Shown piece after piece: positions 42,101-49,750 of a stretch of 64,000 nt of DNA. Origin of the DNA: JAJFUI01 sp039698035 (lineage in GTDB: Bacteria; Planctomycetota; Planctomycetia; Pirellulales; Thermoguttaceae). A program made the position numbers and the translations under genes. Under the pieces are notes generated by a model that saw nothing but the letters and a program-made list of their open reading frames with translations, was not told the DNA's origin and did no database searches. The stretch spans positions 1 through 64,000 of the forward strand of contig JBDKSW010000014.1 in assembly GCA_039698035.1 (NCBI GenBank), read 5' to 3'. Position 1 is the stretch's first letter; every line of letters begins with the position of its first letter.

Positions 42101-43606
42101 CACGCACTTGCCTGACTCATCATACATGGGGCTCAGGGTGACCTCCCCCCAGCCGGTCGAGCCGTCCTTCCGAACCTTCTCGATCTCGACCATCGCCGGC
42201 TTCCCCGCGATCCCGGCATCGACGGCCGCGCGGAGCTGGGCCAGATTTTTTCGACATTCGGCGGCCGAGGCGGGCGTCAGCATCTCATCGATGGTCATCT
42301 GCATGCCCTCTTCCGGCGTGTAGCCCATCGCTTCCTTAATGGAAGGACTCAAATAGGTGTAACGGCCGGTGAAGTCCATTGTCCAAATGACGTCCGTCAC
42401 GTTCTCGGCAAACAGCCGATGACGCCGTTCGCTTTCACGCATGATTGCTTCGGCCCGCTCCCGATCGGCGATTTCGCCGGTCAGTTGACGGTTTGCGGCG
42501 GCCAGTTCGCCGGCCAGTCGCGTCGTCACCGCCGCACGCTTGGCCATGCCGGCAAGGTACGCCGCCAACATGGCGATCAAAAGAAAACAGGCGGCCGCGG
42601 CGATCCAGGGATACCAACTCAGATTGCCGTCGATCGTTTCAGAGGGCATGGTTGCGACGACCGTCCAACGCCTGCCTGCCGCGTTGATCGCGCGTCGGTA
42701 ACGGAAGCCAGCGAGTTGCGCACCCGTCTCCTCGCCGGGCGCCACATGAATGTCCGGACGGCTCTCATAGAGGAGTTGCGGCTGGCTTGGATCCGTCGTG
42801 TCGAACAGGTGGATGTCGATGCCCGCCGCCACGAAACCGGCAAAGCTCTCTTCAACGATGCCGGACAGTCGCAGGACGCCAACGACAAAGCCGGCCAAAT
42901 GCTCGCGTCGCAAACGAACGGACTTTGCCTCGTGCCCGCCTCGATAGACGGGGGCGAAGAGCCGCATGCCGAGCTGTTCACTCGACTCGTTGGGCAACCG
43001 GATCGTCGGCGTGACGGTCTGCCGCCCGGTGTCGCAAGCGCGGCGCATGGTCGCGCGGCATACGGGATCCGAACCGAGATCAAAACCGATGGCCGCTACG
43101 TTGGCGCTCGTCGGCTCGACAAACACAATTGGAAAGTACGCATCGCGCCCTCGAGCCGGCGAGGCGCGACCGCCGTCGTCGTATTGCGTTATCCTGAAAT
43201 CGGGAAAGCCTTCATGCGCTCTCGCCTTCTCAAACTCCGCGAGCGTGGAAGCGGGGACGCGAGGCGCCCACTGCAAGGCGCGAACGCTCGGACGCGTTCC
43301 AAGCCGACTGACAAATGTCTTGAACTGTTGGCGATCGATGTTGGACGAGCTTGCGTAAAGCGACTCGAGCGATCTGACCTCGGCAATGGCCAGATCGAGC
43401 ATCTTTTGAATCGCGGCGACATGATCGTTGCAGCAGTCTCCAAACTCCTTGCGAACCTGTTCGAGCTCGCGCAATCGGAGTCCGAAGAACACGGCGGCAG
43501 ACGCCGTCAGCCCGACCAGCAATACGAAAGCCGCGACTCCGTACTGCCAGGAGCGGCTCCAGCTGCCACGAAGCCGGAGAATCGTTCTTGCCTCATCGCT
43601 GCCCAT
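39137..43606 (-). CDS. Hybrid sensor histidine kinase (CHASE-PAS-GAF-PAS-PAS-HK-REC-HPt)
   Basis: 1489 residues; GAGGAGG seven bases before the ATG. Order: membrane helix (about 21-43), periplasmic CHASE-type domain (about 75-320), second helix (about 332-356), PAS (about 390-510), GAF (about 545-715), two PAS (about 725-975), HisKA with His995 (SHEIRTPM), HATPase (NLVGNAVKF, DSGIGV, GGSGLGLA), receiver with Asp1297 (LMDMNMP) and HPt with His1428 (HQLKGAGG). This is a full internal phosphorelay. The GAF contains at least six Cys (from C575, C-D-G-C onward), suggesting metal, Fe-S or redox sensing. Phosphate probably passes via HPt to the coupled REC-GGDEF protein. Confidence 0.95.
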   Translation of the reverse strand: MGSDEARTILRLRGSWSRSWQYGVAAFVLLVGLTASAAVFFGLRLRELEQVRKEFGDCCNDHVAAIQKMLDLAIAEVRSLESLYASSSNIDRQQFKTFVSRLGTRPSVRALQWAPRVPASTLAEFEKARAHEGFPDFRITQYDDGGRASPARGRDAYFPIVFVEPTSANVAAIGFDLGSDPVCRATMRRACDTGRQTVTPTIRLPNESSEQLGMRLFAPVYRGGHEAKSVRLRREHLAGFVVGVLRLSGIVEESFAGFVAAGIDIHLFDTTDPSQPQLLYESRPDIHVAPGEETGAQLAGFRYRRAINAAGRRWTVVATMPSETIDGNLSWYPWIAAAACFLLIAMLAAYLAGMAKRAAVTTRLAGELAAANRQLTGEIADRERAEAIMRESERRHRLFAENVTDVIWTMDFTGRYTYLSPSIKEAMGYTPEEGMQMTIDEMLTPASAAECRKNLAQLRAAVDAGIAGKPAMVEIEKVRKDGSTGWGEVTLSPMYDESGKCVAVQGVTRDITKRKEAEQAQAQSLRRLEWVNRLQEELLLPGSLTDKLKKITDVAIELVDLDVCKVWAIRPSDRCDGCLHAQTVDDDHRCASRARCLHLLAGSGLCIGRPGDYDRVPLGRYVVGEIATGQEKKYLTNEVVTNPKIYNRQWAKENGLVAFAGYKLRDSDGEATGVFAVLAKHPVSAIDDAFLSSLAEITARVILEDMAAESLRASERRHRLFAENVPDVIWTMDLFGRLTYMSPSVEKVLGYPWDDKAPWDLAQLVVPSQLPRVKRLIDSNVAAAKSGHRIPGGSMEVELIRKDGSVIWSETSYSGIYDEHGEIVGTQGITRDISERKQMDIALRESEHQAQAILNQSLHFAGILTPDGIVKKVNRTALELPGTTEASVINKPFWKCPWWTHSPELQKILQEALPRAARGEVIRMDVTHPAADGSLHWFDFSIVPVKNEAGDVIWLIPEGRDVTEHKRLEDELRRAKEAAEAATEAKSRFLANMSHEIRTPMTAILGYAELLTDSTISESSRNNFLAVIRRNGEYLLGLINDILDLSKVEAGKLTIESRWCNVVALAADVASVVRPRALQRGLSLALDYVGELPETILTDEVRLRQALVNLVGNAVKFTEHGGVRIKVEFLKAWRDGRPAVRFDVIDSGIGVQPDVLSQLFQPFVQADSSVSRRFGGSGLGLAISRHIVELLGGQLTATSVWGEGSTFTITVPTGNLDGIAMIANPGEIQEQTAADAVSLTDKVLSGVRILLAEDGYDNRELIQIVLRSVGATVETVENGQEAVNRLMAEQFDIVLMDMNMPVLDGYEATRILRDRGYEKPILALTASVLVSDTDRCLAVGCNEHLTKPIDRVRLIGCIASYAGKELAAQPPAAPASAPQGRPIVSQLLDDPEVAGILGGFVGRLAGYVDAMRQAYADKRYEDLQRQAHQLKGAGGCYGYPSLTDACKALEEAAKRRDPAMASELLEVVANLSQLIQQGYEIPVSAGETR

Positions 43607-44047
43607 CGATGGACCTCCTCAACGCCGAAGGGTGACTCCCAGAGTCGCTCGGCCCAAGGACCGCGGCGTCTACCTCTACAGGGCGTCTGCGGAAATATAG
43701 GTCCTACTACTTTCCATGATGAGCCGCAGCCGTCTTCGCCCAGGGATGGTAGATTTTTCCGCAGTCGCGTCGGGCGTTCGATCGGCATGGACCGATGAGG
43801 CGGCTGATGTTGGTGCGCACCGATGCCGTCCCAGTTCGATGGGCCCCCCCAGGCCGCAAGAGTTTGACGCCAGGTCGCTTGCCCAGTTTTCCAGGCCACC
43901 TGCGGCCACCGCGCCAACCACGTCTTGGGCAAGATAACATCAAGCGTCCCTGCTGGTTTGCCGATAAGGTGTGCCGGCGTTGGTCTGTGTTCACGGATCG
44001 ACGGCCCCGTGGCTTCTGCAGGGGGGAAACCTGTTGGGAGCCGATTC
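43607..44047. other. Divergent intergenic region, no gene seen
   Basis: About 440 bases between the hybrid kinase (minus) and the outer-membrane barrel gene (plus). Frames across it translate to incoherent sequence. A TATATT for the minus strand lies near 43695, but no good -35 matches it. GGGAG sits seven bases before the ATG at 44048. No clear operator or riboswitch was recognised. Confidence 0.4.
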
Positions 44048-45340
44048 ATGCTGGCTCGACGTTCTCCCATCGTAGCGTTATCACGACAACGCTATTTTCT
44101 GTCGACATTTGGCCTCGCCCTGGCGTGGAGCGCGTTTCTGAGCGCGGCCCCCGCCCGAGCTGAAACCGATCTGGCTGCGGCCGCTCCTTGGCAGGTCCCG
44201 CCGGAAGTCCGCGCGACCGGTGAACCGTCCCGAATGTCGGACGATGTCGAAGACGCGGCCTCAAGTCCCGAGGACGATAGCTGCGGCAGTTGCTGCGACC
44301 TGGGCCCCTGCTACATGCCATGCAGATTTTGGTTCCGCGGCGAATATCTGGCGATGTGGGGGAAATCGGTCCACCTGCCGGCCATGGCCGCCAACGACCT
44401 CGAAGGAACCAACGTCGTTTTCGGCAATCAGACTGTCGATCAAGGACTCCGCTCGGGCGCTCGCTTTTCCCTCGGCTGCTGGCTCACCCAAGAACAGAAT
44501 GCCGGGTTCGAGGTCACCTATTTGTTCCTGGGCGCCGCCGGCAAGACGTTCACGCAGGACAGCTCCCAATACTCGATCCTAACGCGACCGTATTACGATG
44601 CCGAGACCTTCAGTTCGTCCAGCCTTGTTCTGGCAAACCCCGACGAGCAAACCGGCTCGCTCTCGACCAAGATCCGCAGCGAGCTCCAGTCCCTCGAAGC
44701 CTCATACCGGCACGTCCTGTTCCAGCAGGGGACCGAGCAGATCGATGGGCTAATCGGCTACCGCTACGGCCGCCTCGCCGAGGGCTTGGCCATCGACGGC
44801 AGCACCACCATTATCGATCTGTCGCCCTTCGCCAGCGGCACAGTCATCGCCACTGCCGATCTGTTCAACACGAACAACGAGTTCAACGGCGGCCAACTGG
44901 GCATCGTGGCCAAGAGCCGTCATTGCCGTTGGACGCTCGAAGTGCTGGGCAAGCTCGCCATGGGAAGCATGCATTCGACCTCGACCGTCAGCGGCAGCAC
45001 CACCGTAACGCCACCCACCGGCTCGCCGACGGTCACGTCCGGCGGCTTCTACGCCCTGGGAACCAACTCGGGCAATTTCGACCGCACAGGTTTCGCCGTG
45101 ATGCCCGAAGTGGGCCTGAACCTCGGCTACGACCTGACGCCGCGCCTCAAGGCGACCTGCGGCTACAACTTCCTTTACCTGAGCCGTGTGGTCCGGCCGG
45201 CCGATCAGTTGGACACCAATCTGAACGCCACCCAGTTCTCCGGCGGCACACTGTCCGGCTACCCCGCGCCCGAAGCCAAGTTCGTGCTGAGCGACTACTG
45301 GGCGCAAGGGCTGACCGCGGGGCTGGAATGCCGGTTCTAG
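44048..45340 (+). CDS. BBP7-like outer-membrane beta-barrel protein
   Basis: 430 residues from the ATG at 44048 (GGGAG seven bases upstream). A long signal peptide ends A-P-A-R-A (38). The mature N-terminus has a Cys-rich patch (CGSCCDLGPC). The rest is alternating amphipathic strands ending in the outer-membrane-type terminal Phe (LECRF): FWFRGEYLAMWG, GARFSLGCWL, GFEVTYLFLG, GYRYGRLAEGL. This matches the planctomycete BBP7 family of outer-membrane barrels. Ligand unknown. A second barrel gene follows 294 bases on. Confidence 0.85.
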   Translation: MLARRSPIVALSRQRYFLSTFGLALAWSAFLSAAPARAETDLAAAAPWQVPPEVRATGEPSRMSDDVEDAASSPEDDSCGSCCDLGPCYMPCRFWFRGEYLAMWGKSVHLPAMAANDLEGTNVVFGNQTVDQGLRSGARFSLGCWLTQEQNAGFEVTYLFLGAAGKTFTQDSSQYSILTRPYYDAETFSSSSLVLANPDEQTGSLSTKIRSELQSLEASYRHVLFQQGTEQIDGLIGYRYGRLAEGLAIDGSTTIIDLSPFASGTVIATADLFNTNNEFNGGQLGIVAKSRHCRWTLEVLGKLAMGSMHSTSTVSGSTTVTPPTGSPTVTSGGFYALGTNSGNFDRTGFAVMPEVGLNLGYDLTPRLKATCGYNFLYLSRVVRPADQLDTNLNATQFSGGTLSGYPAPEAKFVLSDYWAQGLTAGLECRF

Positions 45341-45490
45341 TAGCAGCCCCCCGGTTCCTCCAGGTGCGGAATGCGCTCACGGAACGTCGCCGCGAATTAC
45401 GCAACCGGAAGTGTCGGCAAAAACGGAAAAGCTTGCCTAATTGATAAAGTCTCCAGGCCGGGCCGGTCGAAGACACAGAGGCGACTAAAG

Positions 45491-45604
45491 AGTGGGGGGG
45501 ACTGGGGCAATCGCGTCTTCCCCGGGCGAAAGCATTTGCCTTTCACCGGGGAGACGCCTTTTCGATGACGGCGCTCGCGACGTGCCGCCACGTTCTCCCC
45601 CGCT
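45491..45604 (+). promoter_or_regulatory. Highly structured 5' leader, riboswitch-like
   Basis: Positions 45491-45501 (AGTGGGGGGGA) pair with 45594-45604 (TCTCCCCCGCT) in an 11-base-pair closing stem with G-T pairs. Inside are a 12-base-pair hairpin (45513-45525 with 45546-45557, one bulge) and a perfect 5-base-pair hairpin ACGTG/CACGT (45580-45593). The closed structure ends about 30 bases before the ATG of the barrel gene, close to its ribosome site. It matches no riboswitch class I know. Pairing was found by eye; no energy calculation was done. Confidence 0.45.
45513..45562 (+). terminator. Terminator-like hairpin inside the barrel-gene leader
   Basis: GC-rich 12-base-pair stem with one bulged T and an inner GCGAA/TTTGC helix, followed by C and four Ts (45559-45562). 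It could end the upstream barrel transcript or serve as the expression platform of the structured leader. Confidence 0.5.
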
Positions 45605-45634
45605 AAAGGTTTGGCGACCCGGGGGGAGGCTTCG

Positions 45635-47305
45635 ATGCTCAGCGCGGCCGGCTTTATGGCTCTGTGGATCTTGGCGGCGTCGCCCGATGGGACGACGATC
45701 CGTTTTGGCAGCCAAAGCAGCCCCGTCCAACGAACGGCCTACGAGCAACAAACGCCGGCCGACGCAGACGACGACGTAGCGCCCGTCCCACCGCCGAAAC
45801 GTTCCCCGCGCGACCCAGCATCCGATGACAACGCGGCCACCGGCGAGGGCATCCCCGGCTTGGAATCGCCGCCCGAGCCGGTTCAGGCGGCGCCCAAGGA
45901 TCCACCGAAATCGGCCCGTCCCAAGGCGGCCACGGAATTTGCCAAGCCCGCGAAGGAACCGAAAAGGCCGGCCGATGCCGCGCCGAAGTCCACGGAGCGC
46001 CCGGTTCAGCCTCCCAGGGACCAACCAAAACCGCGACGCGAGAGCCCGACGGCGAAGACACACGACGCAACGCCTCGACGGTTGCCAGAAGTGCTGGACT
46101 CGGACGTTGCGCCGAAGCGCGCCGACGCCCCGCATCCGACGATCTCGGCCAACGACGATTTCGACGCGGACCCCTATGCGCGGCGTCCCCTGATGACCTC
46201 CGGCCCGTGCGTTCCGCGAGGACGGCTCCGCACGTGGCTCGACGGAATCGATGTCGAGGGCTGGATCGATCAGGGCGCCACGATCAACACGCTGAGCCCG
46301 AGGAACCGAAGCAACGGCCCCGTCGGCTTCAACAACCGCTCGAACGATTATCAGCTCAATCAGCTCTATGGGCGGCTGAAGCGCGACATCGACATCGAGG
46401 CCGACCGCTGGCAACTGGGCGGCCGCGTCGATTTCCTCTACGGCACGGACTCCGTCGACACCGAAGCCCGCGGCCTGGAGACGTTCGGCGACTTCTCGCC
46501 AAAGTGGAACTCGCAGCAACTCGGCGCGGCGTTACCGCAGTGCTATGTGGAAGCTTACTGTCCGTGGGGCGCCGGCCTCGACATCAAGCTGGGCCACTTC
46601 TACTCGATGTTCGGCTATGAAAGCGTCGCCGCGCCCGACAACTTCTTCTACTCGCATTCCTACGACTTCGAGTACGGCGAGCCCCACTCGTACACCGGGT
46701 TCATGACCGAGACGAAGCTCGGCGAGTTCACCATCCAAGCCGGCATGACGCGCGGCTGGGACAACTGGGAGGACAACAACAACGATCTGGGCGTCTCGGG
46801 CGGCATCGGCTGGACGAGCTGCAATCGGCGGACGAGCATCGCTGTCAACGCGGCCGCCAGCCGCGAACAATCGGACCCGAGCACGAACCTCCGCGCGCTC
46901 TACAGCCTCGTGATCCAGCAGAAGTTCGGCAGCCGCTGGCAGTACGTCTTCCAGACCGACTACGGCGACGAACCCGGGGCGGGCCCCAATGGCTCGCTGG
47001 CCCAGTGGTACGGTATCGACCAGTATCTTTTTTACACGATCAGCGACACGTGGAAAGCCGGCTTGCGGTTCGAGTGGTTCTACGACGAGGGGGGCTCGCG
47101 CGTCCGCGTGGACGACCTTCCGACGCTCCAGACCGGCACGTACTACGAGCTGACGACCGGCCTCAATTGGACGCCGAACCGCCACGTCCTCGTGCGGCCC
47201 GAATTCCGCTGGGATTTTACCGGCACGCCCGGCTTCTATCCCTTTGGCGACGGCACGCGATCGAACCAAGTCCTCGTCGACTGCGACGTGGTGCTGAGGT
47301 TCTAG
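45635..47305 (+). CDS. BBP2-like outer-membrane porin with Pro/Lys-rich N-terminus
   Basis: 556 residues from the ATG at 45635 (GGGGGGAGG five bases upstream). A short hydrophobic N-terminus acts as signal. Residues about 35-180 are a disordered Pro/Ala/Lys region (many P-K and A-P pairs), perhaps spanning the cell wall. Residues about 190-556 form the barrel, of the planctomycete BBP2 / porin type: WLDGIDVEGWIDQGATINT, QLNQLYGRLKRD, GHFYSMFGYESV and terminal VVLRF. Likely a substrate-selective porin; substrate unknown. The structured leader upstream suggests post-transcriptional control. It converges with the fliM-like gene. Confidence 0.85.
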   Translation: MLSAAGFMALWILAASPDGTTIRFGSQSSPVQRTAYEQQTPADADDDVAPVPPPKRSPRDPASDDNAATGEGIPGLESPPEPVQAAPKDPPKSARPKAATEFAKPAKEPKRPADAAPKSTERPVQPPRDQPKPRRESPTAKTHDATPRRLPEVLDSDVAPKRADAPHPTISANDDFDADPYARRPLMTSGPCVPRGRLRTWLDGIDVEGWIDQGATINTLSPRNRSNGPVGFNNRSNDYQLNQLYGRLKRDIDIEADRWQLGGRVDFLYGTDSVDTEARGLETFGDFSPKWNSQQLGAALPQCYVEAYCPWGAGLDIKLGHFYSMFGYESVAAPDNFFYSHSYDFEYGEPHSYTGFMTETKLGEFTIQAGMTRGWDNWEDNNNDLGVSGGIGWTSCNRRTSIAVNAAASREQSDPSTNLRALYSLVIQQKFGSRWQYVFQTDYGDEPGAGPNGSLAQWYGIDQYLFYTISDTWKAGLRFEWFYDEGGSRVRVDDLPTLQTGTYYELTTGLNWTPNRHVLVRPEFRWDFTGTPGFYPFGDGTRSNQVLVDCDVVLRF

Positions 47306-47361
47306 ACGGCCCTCTCAGACGTGCCGGGGTTTGGGCTCGCCCGCTGCCGACGGCAGGCGCT

Positions 47362-48177
47362 CTACAGCCCGGCTTCATCCGACGCCGGCCCCGTGATACA
47401 GACGGCCATGCGGCCCTGCCAGACCCCGGGGCGGCCAACGTACTTAGGTTGGCCGGCGACCGACACCTGGGCAGGACCGTCGGCGTCGGTTTCCGTCGCA
47501 AGAATGTCTCCGAGGCGAAGCCCGTGAAGTTCGTCCTCGCTGATCGCGGTCGTGGCCAACGTGACGTGGACCTCGACCGATGGCGTGCCCGGGGCTTCCG
47601 CTGGGTTGCCGATCGCAACGCCAGATTCATTGCGGTCCGTCGCGTCTTCCCTCAGCCGTTTGACGAATCGACAGGGCAAGCACAGCCGCAGGACCCCTTG
47701 TCGGCGTCCCAGAGTCACTCGATACCGGACCAGCATCACCATCTCGTCGGACGGCAAGGCCCTCAGCAGCCGAGGGTTCGCCTCGACGCCGACGACGCTC
47801 AGCGTGCGTTCCACCTCTCCGCCGAACGTTTCGCCAAATCGGTCGAGCACGACGCGGACGATGCGGCCGGCCAGCGACAGCTCGATGTCGCTCAACGGGC
47901 GGCACGGGGCCGGCTCGTCGTCCAGACCGCCGCCAAGCAGGCGGTCGATCATCGGATAGAGCAACGCCGGCTCGACGGCCAGCATGAAACAGTCGCCCGG
48001 CGGATCGCACTGGAGCAGATTGAAATACGTCGGCAGTTCGAGCCCGCCCAGAAACTCGCCGTACGAGATCCGGTCGATGCCGGCCAGCGCCACTTCCAGT
48101 TCGCCGCGCAACAAGGCCGCGAGCGAAGCGGTCAGTTCGCCGGCCAACTCGGAACAGGAGTCCAACAGTGCGCTCAT
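47362..48177 (-). CDS. fliM: FliM-like flagellar motor switch protein
   Basis: 271 residues. The middle domain has FliM features (DRISYGEFLGGLELPTYFNLLQ, MLAVEPALLYPMIDRLLGG, LSDIELSLAGRIVRVVL). The C-terminal SpoA/FliN-like domain is at about 195-265 (VEVHVTLATTAISEDELHGLRLGDILATE). The usual N-terminal CheY-binding EIDALL motif is missing and the protein is shorter than enteric FliM (about 334), so switching input may differ. Its start overlaps the folP stop as ATGA. No other flagellar gene is in this window. Confidence 0.85.
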   Translation of the reverse strand: MSALLDSCSELAGELTASLAALLRGELEVALAGIDRISYGEFLGGLELPTYFNLLQCDPPGDCFMLAVEPALLYPMIDRLLGGGLDDEPAPCRPLSDIELSLAGRIVRVVLDRFGETFGGEVERTLSVVGVEANPRLLRALPSDEMVMLVRYRVTLGRRQGVLRLCLPCRFVKRLREDATDRNESGVAIGNPAEAPGTPSVEVHVTLATTAISEDELHGLRLGDILATETDADGPAQVSVAGQPKYVGRPGVWQGRMAVCITGPASDEAGL

Positions 48178-49160
48178 AGGTTGTTGACTCGCGATTCGGC
48201 CAGGCCGCCCGTGGCCTTGAAAAAGAACATCGCCTGGCGGACGGCGGCGACATCATGAACACGAATGATTTGCACACCCTGTCGAGCCAACGACAGTGCA
48301 ACGCCGATGGTGCCGGCCGTTCGGTCAAGCGGCTCGAGCGGCAGCGAAACGGGCGGCGTTCGTGCGAAGGAGTCTGTCGCTTCGGCAGGCTCGCCGTCTT
48401 CCGTGTTGGCGCCGTCGGCGGCGAGGTCTTCCATGCCGGTCGCGTAAGGAAGGGCCAGGAAACGCTTGCGCGAATGGCCGATCAGGACCGGGCAGCCGAG
48501 CGCGTGCAATCGCCAAGCGTTGGCCAGCAGTTCGAGATTGTGCGCGGTCGTCTTGCCGAAGCCGATGCCTGGGTCGAGGGCGATCCGATCTTGGGCAACG
48601 CCGGCGGCCGTCGCCGCATCGCGACGTTCTCGCAGATACTCGGCCACTTCGGCCACGACATCGGCGTAGACCGGCTTGCGCTGCATGGTTTTCGGCGTGC
48701 CTTGCATGTGCATGATGCAAACACCGCAGCCGGAGTCGGCCGCCAGCGGAAGCATGGCCGGGTCGGCTGACAGGGCCGTGATGTCGTTGATGATCTCGGC
48801 GCCGGCGTGCAAAGCATGTCGGGCCACGAGCGCCCTCGACGTATCCACCGAGACGGGCACGCCCGACTGCTGGCAAAGCGCGCCGAGCACGGGCATAACG
48901 CGACGTAATTCTTCCTGAACGCCAACCGGCGAGGAACCGGGCTGGGTGCTTTCGCCGCCGATGTCCAGCAGGTCGGCCCCTTCGGCCACCAGCCGCAGGC
49001 CATGCTCGACCGCTTGGTCGGCGTCCAGAAAACGCCCGCCGTCGGAGAAGCTGTCCGGCGTGACGTTGACAATGCCCATCAGAAGTGGCGCATCGCCGAA
49101 CTCCAGCACACGTGTTCGGAGCCTCCAGTGGCCGGCGGATGGATGGGCAAAAGGCGACAT
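48174..49160 (-). CDS. folP: Dihydropteroate synthase
   Basis: 328 residues, longer than the typical 280. Condenses p-aminobenzoate with the pterin pyrophosphate in folate synthesis. Family motifs: GIVNVTPDSFSDGG (29-42), DIGGESTQPG (about 66-75), SVDTSRALV, EIINDITAL, LDPGIGFGKT, and GHSRKRFL near 236. The extra length is an acidic insertion of about 35 residues (GMEDLAADGANTEDGE, about 248-263 onward) between the GHSRKRF motif and DRTAGT. No clear ribosome site. It lies 61 bases after lptE and overlaps fliM. Confidence 0.95.
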   Translation of the reverse strand: MSPFAHPSAGHWRLRTRVLEFGDAPLLMGIVNVTPDSFSDGGRFLDADQAVEHGLRLVAEGADLLDIGGESTQPGSSPVGVQEELRRVMPVLGALCQQSGVPVSVDTSRALVARHALHAGAEIINDITALSADPAMLPLAADSGCGVCIMHMQGTPKTMQRKPVYADVVAEVAEYLRERRDAATAAGVAQDRIALDPGIGFGKTTAHNLELLANAWRLHALGCPVLIGHSRKRFLALPYATGMEDLAADGANTEDGEPAEATDSFARTPPVSLPLEPLDRTAGTIGVALSLARQGVQIIRVHDVAAVRQAMFFFKATGGLAESRVNNL

Positions 49161-49221
49161 TGCATTCGGTGCGAAGCCGCAAACGGCTCGACTTGAACTG
49201 CAGGCTCTCGGCGGTTGCCCG

Positions 49222-49743
49222 CTACCAAGGGTTCTCCATCAGTCCGACGATCTCGCGAGCAATCCGAGTGATGGCTTGCTGTTGGGCCGTGGCGGTCGAT
49301 TGGCCCACCTCAGGCACGAGATTGCCGCCTCCGGTAACCTCGACCAATTCGTCCGGCATGGGGACATCGCGGTTTTCACGCAGCGATCGCCCACGCCGAT
49401 CGACCCAAGCGACCTGAACCGTCATGCCGACCTGGACCTCGCGAGCGTTGCCGCTGAGGTCCGGCACCAGCACGGTTTTGCGCTCGCTGGTGATCCGGCC
49501 GGTGAGCACGCTATCGGCATTGGCTTCGCTGACCACCTTGAAGGGCGTCGTCGCTTCGATTTCCTTGACGACGGCCTCGGTCAACCGCTCACCCAGATTG
49601 CGGCGAAAGCTGACCGACTGGAAGACGGGCACGGCGACCGTTCGGATGCCCTGCGAATAGAGCCCCTGGTTGCCGAACCGATAGCCGGCGCAGCCGCCGA
49701 CGGTCAGCAAAATCGTGCCGAAGATCAATCCACGACCGATCAT
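49222..49743 (-). CDS. lptE: LptE-like LPS-assembly lipoprotein
   Basis: 173 residues; lipobox T-V-G-G-C with Cys18, followed by A-G-Y-R-F. The LptE fold pattern is present: TVAVPVFQSVSFRRNLGERLTEAV, then KEIEATTPFKVV and a DSVLTGRI strand, then a second beta pair. LptE plugs the LptD barrel and helps deliver lipopolysaccharide to the outer membrane. It starts seven bases after the BamD-like gene stop and is surely co-transcribed with it. LptD is not in the window. Confidence 0.85.
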   Translation of the reverse strand: MIGRGLIFGTILLTVGGCAGYRFGNQGLYSQGIRTVAVPVFQSVSFRRNLGERLTEAVVKEIEATTPFKVVSEANADSVLTGRITSERKTVLVPDLSGNAREVQVGMTVQVAWVDRRGRSLRENRDVPMPDELVEVTGGGNLVPEVGQSTATAQQQAITRIAREIVGLMENPW

Positions 49744-49750
49744 TTTCGCG

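Noticed and set aside
43428..44070. Small open frames between the hybrid kinase and the outer-membrane barrel
   Set aside because: Basic, low-information translations without ribosome sites or recognisable motifs; overlap the signal peptide region of a real gene.
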